NCBI GenBank assembly: GCA_038049695.1
Contig: CP142452.1
Coordinates: 32,476,501-32,540,500 of the forward strand
Origin: Cinnamomum chago
Lineage: Eukaryota > Streptophyta > Magnoliopsida > Laurales > Lauraceae
Length of the DNA: 64,000 nt
Direction: 5' to 3'
Every line of letters starts with the position of its first letter. Positions within the stretch are counted from its first letter, which is position 1. A model generated the notes under the pieces. The model was not told where the DNA came from. It worked only from the letters and a program-made list of their open reading frames with translations, and did no database searches. Of the stretch, positions 38,601 to 50,600 are shown in pieces. The position numbers and the translations under genes were made by a program.

Positions 38601-41600
38601 ACGCAGTTGCGTAAACATCATATCTCAAGGCTCTTGTGGATTGTTTGAAGCTTAAGGTTCGAAAGTGTTACCGCCCCTTTTTTGCTAGATGGCTAACGAC
38701 GGGTGATGATGTGCAAGTGCGACATTCATGTCAAGTTACTTTTTCCATTGGCGAGGACTACAAAGATACAATTTGGTTAGATGTGCTTCCAATGGATAGT
38801 GGTGATATATTACTGGGGCTCCCGTGGATATATAACAAGAACGGAACTCATGGCATGCGCATTCATACACATTTGCTCATAATGGAAAGCATGTCACACT
38901 CCATCCTATGAAGCAAAAACCACCAAAGAAAGGATCAAGAGTCCGTATCACCAAAGAAGTGTTTCAAGTACACAATGTCTATAGAAGTAATGCCAAGAAA
39001 TACTGGTCAAACTCTTTTCCAACTTGGGGGGAGTGATGCAGCAACACCAATAGACTACTGCAAGAAGGCCCGTGGTGCATGTGTGGGACCGCCCAAGGTT
39101 ATTTAGAATATTATTATTTCCTAAATTCAATTATAAGTAGGGAAGTTTCTAAGTTGCTTAAGTAGTTTAATTAGTTTTCTTGGGGCCTAAGTTTCTTTTA
39201 CTATTTATATGGCATTGTAGAGATCATAATTTCAAAGTTTTGAGTTGAATATAATTTCCCCCCTGTGGGATTTATTGTTGGAGAGCGGTCTTCATTGTGT
39301 GCTTGTTTCTACATAAACCTATCATCGTGCTAGGCACCTACGATCCAAATCCTAACCCTAGGATTTGCATCACATGTGCACAATCAAGCCATGGGACTGC
39401 TATATACAAAGGAAGGCCCAACCGGCTTGGATGGCAAGCTTAATTTTGCCACATCATTTTGATGGACTTATTTAGATCACTTGGATCTATACGTCTAGCC
39501 CGTTTAGCGGGTTGGTTTTATTTTATTTTTTTACTTATTTCAAGTTGTGAAACAGTCTTAGGTGCTGTTTGGCGTGTGTAGAAATAGAGTCTATTTGACT
39601 TAAAATTGATCCATCAGGTTTTTGAGTGCTTCAGACCTTTTGGGAAAGTTTATTTAAAGCAATAGAATTACTCATGGTTTTTTTTTTTGATAAGTTTGCC
39701 CATATAACTTACTATATGATAAGTTTGCATGTACTATTAATATATGACAAGTTTGCCCTTATAACTTTTACTATTTGACAAATGTGCCTTTTCAATTAAA
39801 TCAGACATGCTATGCATCTTTCCAAATGCTCTATTTGTAAAATACTCTAATTGACAAGTTTGCCCGTATAACTTTCTATATGATAAGTTTGCATGTACTA
39901 CTTTTAATATATGACAAGTTTGCCCATTTACTATATCACAAATGTGCCTTTTCAATTAAATCAGACATGCTATGCATCTTTCCAAATGCTCTATTTGTAA
40001 AATACTCTAATTGAAACAGCTGTATTTCAAACAGATCTAATCAAATCAGCCCTAATTCAAACATATCAGAGTTTCAAACAGGCCCTTAGTTAAACTTGAA
40101 TATTAGAAGTAGATTTATCATAATTGTGATAAAAGTAGAAGTTAAAGTCTATTGTAAACACAATAAGGAGATGGAGCCGTCCAAGCTTCTCGATAAAGGA
40201 GTATGTACTCTCTATTTTCTATATTAAATTCAGATTACTTGCTTGGTTTTCTTCATTTTGGTGTCAGTTCCATCAATGATGCTTTTTTTTTTTTCTATTT
40301 TTTATTAACAATAACTTTCCATTAAAAAAGAAAGGAATATAAAGAACCACAGGCCCCGATCAAAAGGGGACCTAAAGGTATACAAGCATTATACTACCTA
40401 CACAAGGAAACAAAGAGAGCAATGACAAAGGAAAAGCACTACTAAACAACTAGGTGAACGCAACAAACCGAAGGGATCTTTCCACCCCTTGCTTACCCAT
40501 CAGTGTTGCTTGACTGGTGAGAGCCTAAGCTTCTTGAGGATTGATCTGGTCTGTCCCCTATTCCCCTATCATGAAGCAGCCCAAGTGTACCACAAGCTAA
40601 GGGCTACAAAATGGAGGCCCGAAAAATAGGCATACAACCAGCCAGCTCATCAGGTCTAACCCATTGAGCCAAGTCCCATGGTATCCGGGGCCAAGCCAAT
40701 GGTCAGGCATCCCATTGGCCCAAACCACATCTAAATATCTATTTTTTTTGTATAGAAGTTTCCAATAAATTCTCCTAGATCTACATTCTTAGCTTATGAA
40801 ATCGTCAAGAAGATTTTCTAGAGAGAACTTCTTGGTTAAGAAAATCCAATGAAGATCTCCAGATTTGTTAAGATAATTGATTGGCATGTAAGAATCCAAT
40901 GGAGAGGAAAGGAAATCCTCTATTGGATCGCTCTTAGGGTTATCGTTTCATCCTCTATCCCTTGTATTTCTCATATATGCATTCAATGAAAATTTACACT
41001 TCTCATTATTGCGCTTGCATTTAGCAAGTGTTTTACCTTGTGTAACTCCTTGGGTTGCCAATGGCGATGACTATACAGGCCATGTATCTGTGGTGAATGT
41101 GTGAAGACTCCATCCATCATTTCATCATATCAGCCGCTCTATGACTACATTGTGGGTTTCTGATGGTCCGTATATGGTCCAAACAATTGGCACATTGGAC
41201 CCATTGGGACTGAATGATATAGAGGTTGGTTTGGAAGCCCGTGGCTAGTTCGACTCTAGCATTACAGACTAGATTCTATTTGGTTTGTGTTGTTTTACTT
41301 ATGTTTCACATAAGCATGATTAGTATTTACTGTTTTGAACTCTTATCAATGAAAACATCTGTGGTCACATTCAATGGTATAGATTGCTAGACAGTGTATA
41401 CATCATAATAGGGCTGGACAACCTACCCTTGTGATTTTTCCACTTTGACGTGAAATTGTTGAAATTCTTTTGTTTTGTCTTACTCTAGTTCGATTGAATA
41501 TTGGGCTTGTGAATCAACTGTTTAAAGCCATCTTACATTTAAGTTCTTTCCTGATTTACCCTTCTTGTCTTTTTGTGAAGTTTTTGGTTGATTTAAGATC

Positions 41601-44600
41601 AGATTTGGGAGTCATGCCGAGGGCTGGATTGTGTCTCAAATGCTTGCTTTTGCAAGTGCAATCATGGTTCAAAAGAGCTACATAGCAGCTGCATTTTTGG
41701 CCGTAGCAGTTGAGGCCCCTATGCTATTTTGAAAATAGCGGCACTATGGTCTAAAACTTAAAAGAACTAAGTAGTTTTAATTGAAAACATTTTTTTTTTT
41801 TTTTTTAATTTCTTCTCCTCAATAGCCTTTCCTAAAGTTGTCTCTACCCTTATATGGTTCCAAATCACTCAAAAAACACCAGATTGGCTGCCGCACGAGA
41901 TTTGAATTCTTTTGACTACTTAAAAAGTTCACACCGCTATGCTGCTATGCATCGCTGCACGCAACCGTTACATTGCGTTTTGGCCACTGGCCATTGCGCC
42001 CGCCGCAACTGCTATTTTGATTCTTGAGTGCAATAAAATGGTTACAATTGTCCAAACAGTGTGTTTTTCAGGTTCTTGCACATCTAAATTAGCTTACTGA
42101 TCTGCTTTTCATGGACTAAAAACCGGCTCTCATTTAATGCAACAAAATACAACATAATTGGCCAGTGTGCTTACTGATCCTTACTGTAAGATCAGAGGCA
42201 CACTTCACTGATATAGTGTAGCCAAAGCTTCCATAATGTCTCCACTGTCTGATGAAATCCCACTTTAGCATTACTAGTAGATATACCTGATAGTTAAGTG
42301 TTCTATGGGAGCCTAAAATATGAGAGTTCAAGTGCATCAATTTGACTAATGCAAATTAAATTCAGAATAAATTTGGTGAACTAGGATGAAATTTGTTGAT
42401 TTGATTTTTTCTTTTGTCACTTTTTTTCTTCTTACCAGTTAATTTGCATGTGCAGTTTAACAGGGGAACTAGTGCCATGCAACATTATGTGGCATCTCGA
42501 CCTATGTTTATTGACGTGGAAGTGATGACAGCAGACACAAAGTTGGTTATAGGCGATCAGGGTCTGCAAGGTGGCCCCAGTAATGTTGCCCGTGGACTTT
42601 CTTCATTGTATAAAGAAATCACAGGTTCTTGCATAACTTTTTTGTCTGCCATGCAGTTCTGGTGCTAACCATGTATGGATCTGATCTGTGTGGATCTACT
42701 GTTTTGTAGAAACTGTGCGAAAGGAAGCAGCTACCATTATGGCTGTATTCCCTTCTCCTAACGATGTCATGTCAATACTTGTGCAGGTATCCAGGGTTTT
42801 TACTTATTAATTAATTTTAGAAGCATATTCTTCTGGTACTTTTCCCAAGATTATTTAAATGACTTGATGCATGTTAATTATGTTTTACTCTGGGGATGTG
42901 GGTTAACATGCAGCGAGTTTTAGAGCAAAGAGTAGCAGCTATTTTGGACAAGCTGTTGGTGAAGCCATCTCTTGTGAACTTGACTCCTGTTGATGAAGGC
43001 GGACTTCTATTAGTGAGTTATTTTTTGTCTTGCTCTTCTGCTTCCCCTGTTACTGTTTTAAAACTTCCACCAGCTAACCTCTGTCGGCATTCTGGCGGTG
43101 TTGCAGTATCTTAGAATTCTAGCAGTAGCATATGAAAAAACCCAGGAACTTGCTAAAGAATTAAGGTCCGTTGGCTGTGGTGAATCGGATGTTGAAGGTA
43201 GTATGAGAATTTGAGGTGTTTTTTTTTTTTCATATATATATTTATATATAATAAAAATGTAAACATCTTCAGTTTCTTACTACAGGTATATAATGAAGGT
43301 AGGGTTGCAAAGATAATCAAGTTTTTAAAAACTGGAGTCCAGGATTGGGGCACGCTTGAGTTGAGTAGACTTTCCTAAGTTCGACAGTGTCTCACCCTGG
43401 AGCTCAATAGCCTTTAAAAACTTGAAGAATAGAAAGAAGTGAATAAAGGAATAAAAAAATGGTGGAATTTTACTACCTGTTATTTTTGTTTATTAATAAT
43501 GAATTTATGTAGTTATGGCATTCAAATTCATACTTCATTCAATCAGATTATTTTAGATGTTTAGATCTTCCAAAATAAACTGTGGTTTTGATCTTTTGTA
43601 GGGTGTGAGGGGGCGACTTGGTCACGCTTGAGTTGAGTTGTCTTCGCTGAGTGAGACCGTGTCACACCCTAGAGCCCAATAGCCTTTAAAAAATTGAAAA
43701 ATAGAAAGAAGTGATAAAGCAATAAAAAAAAAAAATGGTGTTCTACAATCCTAGAATTTTACGACTTGTCTTTTTTTTTTTTCTTTTTATTAATAATGAA
43801 TTTATGTAGTTATGGCAATCGAATTAATACTTCATTCAATCTGATTACTTTAGATGCTTAGATCTTCCAAATAAACTGTGATTTTGATCGTCTGTGGTCA
43901 GTGAAAAATGTCCCTAGGAGCCATAGTTGTCAATTCCGTTCCGTTCCGGCCGGAATTGACCGAAACGTTCCGGAATTAGCCTTGGACGGAATGGAATGGC
44001 CCCCTAAAAGCTTCCGGTCCCGATTCCGGTATGTTCTGGCCATTCCGACTCCAATTCGGACCAACTTCGCCCCATTCCAGCCAAGGTTTCATACTTCCAT
44101 TCACATGTAGTGAAAGCTAGAAAATGGTTAATTGTAGAGTGTAGTTTAATTTAAGTGATGTAAGTATGCATTTTTAGGCTGTCGTTCCCGATTCAATTGT
44201 AGAGTGTTGTTCCACTACAAGGTCAAACCAGAACGACGATCGGGATGGAATTGACAATTATGTTAGGAGCCTACCACAATAGAAAAATTTGGAGATGAGT
44301 GAGTCTAGGACCCTAAAATCCAAAGCGCTCAGCCAACTAGTAGACTCAGGTTAACTTGTTATAGCATTCTAACTCTTATATGATTCTAACAGAGCATCTG
44401 TTGCAACAATTTTTCAATGAAATGAGCGGAGGCATTGAGGTCTCTAGTGCTTTTGTGCTAGTTTATAAAAATTCTTTAACGTGATGAACTTGAAGTCCCA
44501 AAAAATAGGTTAGTAGTCCAAGATCTGCCATCTTGAAGGATACATAACCGTTGAAATCCTGAATTGCTTGAGCATCATCATTGGCAACTAACCAATGGTT

Positions 44601-47600
44601 GCCAATACTCAATATCCTTTCATTTTGGCCGAAACGATCAAAAATTTTTGTTTCAGAAAACTGTCTGAATTGAAAACCCCACAACTTTTGGGTCCAAATT
44701 TCAGATTGTTTCGGCCAAAATGGCCAAAATCCTTATTTTGTCCCCTTTTTACTTAGGAAAAAAAAGGAAATCCTAACCCTAATTCAGAAAGAGAAGAAAA
44801 GGAGGATGAAGAAAGGCAGAGGCCCTGGTTATGGTTTAGTTGCTGCGAGGAAATAAAGAAAAAAAAGGGAAGGAAGACAGGGAAAAGCACCTAATAGCTT
44901 GCCGGGGTCGCAAATCACCGGTGCTGCTGCTGATGCCAACCTTTTTTTTTTTTCATTGCCCATTTCTTTTTCCTTTTTTTTTTTAAATAAAAGAATTCCT
45001 TTAACTTTTTGAGTGTTGCGTTTACATTTTTTTAAGACCTCAGGGATCAATCCCTTGTTAGAATGTTGATGATGTGGGACTTTGTAGGGTGTGTGTGGGT
45101 GTAATGGGACTTTAGCCGAATTCCAATCGAATACTAAAATTTTAGTATTTTTTTTTACATATATATTTTAATTTTAATTTTTAAATGTAACTCCAAAACA
45201 TTTTGTCAAAAATCCGAATCGGTTGAAACATTTCATTTTGGAGGCCAAACTGAAATGGGGTCCAAAACGAAATTGACAATTATGGTTAACCCTTTCAATA
45301 TTAATCAATAGAATAGTCTGTGTGTTACGAGTGATATGAGTGAGCATTCTCCTGCAACCATCTACTTGAGGATTTCCTCTTTGAGTTTATAGAACAGGCA
45401 TGGTTAGCCTAATAAAGGCCAGGGCGGGATGTCCTCAGTTGACAAACAGAATCTAGATGAAATGAGCTACTAAGGGAGAAATCATGTAGACATTTTCTTT
45501 CCTTGAATTTGTGTGTAAAAAAGGCATTTTTCTGTCCATCTGAACATCAAAGCTTAGTGGCATTGGAAAGGCAGGTCTTTGAAATTGAATGTTGATGGTT
45601 CTATTTCGTTGAATACATTCCTTTGCAGAATTGAACACACAGGGCCTGTTTGTTTGTTAGAATACATGGGAGTTTAATACAGCTGAATTTTCCCGTAAGT
45701 GGTTAAAACGAAGATCCGAGTTGTATATACAAAATGACTATCAAATAACCTCCCCTTCAGTGGAAAGTGAATCAATGGAAGATGGGAAATGAATAACCAG
45801 CCATCACCTGAGTAAGTCAAATGTTCGGAAAGTCAAGGTCCTATCTACATTACTACCTTATAACCTTCACCCTTACCTCATGTCCTTCACACCTCACTTC
45901 TTAATGGTCCTTTGGTAGACCTCATTTGACAATGAATTCCTTTGTATTCAATTCCTATATACTATTGCAAACAGACAAGCCCTTAGGGGTGATAGTCACA
46001 CTTCTTTGTGCCTTTTTGGCAGGTGGCAGGTCTGGAATTGGGGGGTGGGGGTATACCTGTTAAGATTCTTTAGCCCTTTGATCGTAGGATGCTCTAAGAA
46101 TGCTATGTTGTGGGGGCAATGACTAAAAGCCTCGAGGTGCATTATTATTTGATTGTTTATTATGTAGATGCCTAATCGAATCTAAAATCTTTAAAGATTT
46201 TCCCAAGTGGTAAGATAATCGAGAATGACTAGTAACTGGAAGATAAGTTTGGGAGTGGAAAATGTTGTTTTTCTGTTGGTTTCCATGGAAGGATGACAAG
46301 GGATATGTTGAATAAACTGATTCTTGTGCTAAAATTTGGCTCATGGGGCCACACCAAGGATAGAAATGCTTCCCTAGAAGACTGCTGCAAACATGTAGTT
46401 TTTTAATCATATCCTTAGTAGAGAGACAGCCCAAGAGGGGTTTCTAATGATAGGCTTATGAATAATGGGTCAAATAGCCCAAGAACCATGGGTCAGGCCC
46501 AGATCCATTGGGCTCAAGCCTAGGCTCACAGTTGGCCTAATAGGCCCAACTATGTACAACAGGATGTCCAAGTTTCCAAATTGGCAATATAATCCGAATC
46601 GAACCTAGTTTTTATTATTTCCTTTAGTATCTTTCTTATTTTTGTCTTGAGAAACCTGTGCACATATGTGTTGCAAAGGTCCTTGATGGTTGGATGGACA
46701 TACCATCCAAGAAAAGGGATCCTATCCATTCTTTTCATATTGCTGTTTGCTAATTTGTAGGAGGTAAACCAGAACATATACCTCAACATTGTGTTGGATA
46801 GGATAAAGTCCAACCTCCTCCACTAGGCTATAACTTAAATTGGTTTTTAGGCTCTACCTCAGCAAATATGTTTATGCATCTGGACTAATACTGCACAAGC
46901 TTAATTTCCATTCTTTCTTATTTCTTGGTCATAGTGTTCATGAAATAACTTGATGCTGATTACATTCGACTATTTTAGTCATTCCTCACTGTTCAAATAA
47001 ATTTATTGTTAATTATGTAAACAAAGGGAAAAGGTTTGAACTACTAATAAATAAGCAGGCAGATGGCCTACCAAATAAACCAAATTGATGACCAAAGCCT
47101 ATTGGAATAGTAATGTGGCTTTAACTTTTAAATCTGACCCCACCTGACTCATTGGGACCGGGGGGCTTGAGTCTTAACCCATGCCTAACTTATGGTGGGT
47201 GATTCCGCTCCGCACCAGTGGGCCTGGGTAGAAGATTCAATTCAACAGCTCATCCGTGATTCCTAGATATGGATGGATATGGTAGGGAACACATCATGGA
47301 TACTACAAGGAGACAATTTTGACACATTAAAAATGAAGTATCAGTTATGATATGACATGATATGTCACCAATTTTGAAGTGTCTGGGCTTCATAGCTTCT
47401 CATCTGGTCCGTTGACATTGCGGAAGCTACATTGCCTCTGATCTAGTATTTATCTCATTATTTTATCTTGAGATTAGATTTTTCGTGATCCGGTTTTTGC
47501 TTCCATCAATGCTGAGAGAAACTACACCCCCCCTCTCTTTCTCTCTCTCTCTCTTTGTGTTTTGTTTTTTATGATGAGAAACTACCCCTCTTGCTACAGG

Positions 47601-50600
47601 CTTGACAGAATCCCTATTTGTAGTTCACAAAGACGAGTACCCTGAACATGAACAAGCTTCCCTCAGACAGCTCTATCAAGCCAAGGTCTCTCTCTCTCTC
47701 TCTCTATTTATATATATATAACTATTTTTATCTATCTACCTATATTTGTTTATCTATTTATATTTATGTGTCTATCTATATATCTATTTGTCTGCACACA
47801 AAAAAACTAGCTTATCCTTGAGTATGAGTATAGGCATTTTTTTTTTCCAAATCAGCCCCTTTTAGGCCAGTTGAAGGAACAAAGGAAAGGTGAATAGTCT
47901 TTTGCCGAACATGATGCTGAACGAAGTGACAGCCAACCTCAAGATGCTTTGTTCGTTCATGGAAAACATCATTGAAAGCAAGTTTCTTGGCACTTTCATT
48001 GTCTGTGGAGAGCGGAGTGGGCTGGGGCCAGAGATTCGAACTCCTAAATTATGGACCAACCATCGATTCCTGCAGCTGCGTGGGGGAGAGCTCAATACTC
48101 GGATTCTGGTGATGATCTAGAAACAAGAAGAGAAGCTTCTTGTTTATTTATTTTTTCTTTGTTTTCTAGGATACGAGGGATCCAAGAAAAATGGATAATT
48201 TTGTTGTTGATGTTCGATCATTCGCCAGCCCAGAATCAGAATAGGCAGTCACAGAACGAAAACTAAATGCATGAGAAGAGCTATGTTGGTAGTTCGTTGT
48301 AAGTCAAGAAGGTTCTTGTTTCTTTCTTTTCTAGGATATCAGCGAACCAAGAAAACTTTATAATTTTGTTGTTGACATTTGATCATTAACATTGCCAGCC
48401 TAATCAGAGTCAGAGTAGCTAGTCACAGAACAAAAACTGAATGCATGGGAAGAACTATGTTGGTAGTTCCTTGTAAGTATCATTCATAAGATGCGAAGGA
48501 CTATAGCCCAATGAATAGAGGTGCGATGAGCAACAAATTGACTAACCACATGAACTTCAAAGCGAATGTCCAGTCTGGTGTGGTAAGATAAACCAAGCTC
48601 CCACTAACTTCTCAAAATCAAGAAGAATCTGAAGGGAGGATGCCATTTTTTGTCTGAAGTTTTAAATTATGCTCAATGGGAGTAGGAATTGGCTTACCAT
48701 CGTTTGAGAGAGAAGGTCATTGCAATACTTGGTTTGAGATAGAAGGTATCGTTTTGGAGAATAGGTACTCCGTACTTATAGTGAGAAAGTTCTCCATTTT
48801 CTCTTGCAATTGAGTCTGATATAATCTAGCTTAGGAATTTTATTGCTATCTTCCTCTGTGTTGGACCGCTGTCTTCATAGTCCACCATTGAGCTGAAAAT
48901 CAAGCATAAGAAGGAAATTAATCAAGTCGGCCATAAATTGTTAAAAGCTTAAACTTAATCTCATAGAGAATATAATTTTTAGTTCTTACCAGGATCTGAT
49001 TTTAAGATAACTTTTCGGAAGTGCTCAAAACTTCTCATCCTGTACTATATAATTTTATCTATAACAAAGCAAAATAAAAGTAAATATAAATGAGAAGATC
49101 TCTAATGATCATGTATCATCATTTAGAAAGTAGAAATCTACAACTTAGTTAATAGAATCATAAGCCCATATATTCTTTAGCCCCATCCGTCCATCAACGG
49201 ATCTTCCAATTTCCTTTGGCATATTAGAACCGTGGGTTGGAAAAAAAATTATCTTGTAAAACAAATTAGATTACAATATCTTATCATTTGAATACACAAT
49301 ATAGGAATGCTTGTGAGTTAAAAAAAAAAAAAAATATGGGTAAATTTTACGTTCTACGTGCAAGTGTGCGATTGGGGCTCCCATCGATTGTCGATTATTT
49401 TCCAATACTCATCACAATATCTGCAATCTTGTTGAATGACTATTTTTCTTTGTTAATGGCTTTCTACAAGAATACAGTTACTGGGTTTGTCAGCTCCATC
49501 GACCAACTGAAAATCCTTTATCAGAGGTTCAATGACCTTGAGAACATCATTGGCTTCTCGATTGAATAAATTTAAAGATGTTAGTGCCTATGGTGTCAGC
49601 CTCTTCTCCCACTTGGAGTCGAGCTGTCTGACATAACCATCTGACTATGGCACCATGCTCTTATCTGTACTTATAGAGGCATTCAATGGCTACAAAGTGA
49701 GTGGAAAGCTGTGTAGTCCCATGCTGTAGAAGCTCATGGTTGTTCCTTCCTTTTCATCATGGATTCATCAGTTGGACTTGTCTACATAGTTGTCAATTTC
49801 ATTTTGGGTGCCATTTCTGTTTGACTCGAGAATGAGATATTTCTGCCGGTTTGGCATTTTGATGTTCCATTTTGGAGTTTTGTTTTGGGGAAAATAGTAA
49901 AAATACTAAAATACACATAGAAAAGTGTAAAAATTTAAACAATTTATATTTCAACCCTTTTTTATCGATAAATATTTCGATAAAAAAACCTACATATGGT
50001 TAAAGAAAGAAGTAGCCACCATGCTAGTCAACTAAATCCCAGTAATATAAGATATACATATGGGGTTTTTGGGCCTAGAGTCCCTTCCCCCATTCACAAG
50101 AGAACAAGAACGAAAGGAAAAAGAAAAAGAAAATGAAAAAGGTTCTTGTCATAATGGGGGCTTTTTTTCAATAATACTGGAATTTAAAAATAGAATCTGC
50201 ATGGTATTTGACCAGAATTGAGACTTATAGACTGTTTGGATCAACATATTCAAAACCGAAATGCAGATTTAATATTTTTTTTTGAATGGTATATGCAGAT
50301 TTTAATTGAATAGGTCCAAATTTTGAACCAACTTTTTAGGGTGTTGTTCGGTTCGTTAGACAAACCAGACCAAATAGCTTTGGCCAGTTCGGCCTATAGA
50401 AACTAAATTTGACTACGTTGGTGATCTTTTTTGCCTTCTTGACTCTTTTTCTTATCACCAATATGGTCAAAACAAGATGCTGTACATGGAGACCAAAATA
50501 TGTACGGCCTCCACAACAGAAGCTTCATCTAGACTTTCTTCACCAGGTCATCATTATTGTGGTAACTACTTGGATGACACAATCATCCCCAATCATGTTA

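Larger units (their letters stand above)
36016..39373 (+). mobile_element. Gag-protease LTR retrotransposon without pol, 3.36 kb
   Basis: LTRs 36016-36267 and 39034-39373 (TGAT...GCATCA) are flanked by a perfect 5-bp duplication CATGT (36011-36015, 39374-39378). After an AT spacer comes the primer site TGGTATCAGAGCC (36270-36282), a C-rich leader (36283-36830), gag (about 37430-38400), a CCHC-like knuckle, a pepsin-type protease segment (about 38520-38870) and the purine tract cttggggggag just before the 3' LTR. RT, RNase H and integrase are absent and there is no room for them. The frame has several stops. The left LTR lacks about 88 bp present in the right one. Confidence 0.9.

Noticed and set aside
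49288..49569. 93-codon open frame as a possible gene
   Set aside because: It starts ahead of an A-run translated as Lys, lies inside intron 13, has no recognisable domain and no splice support.
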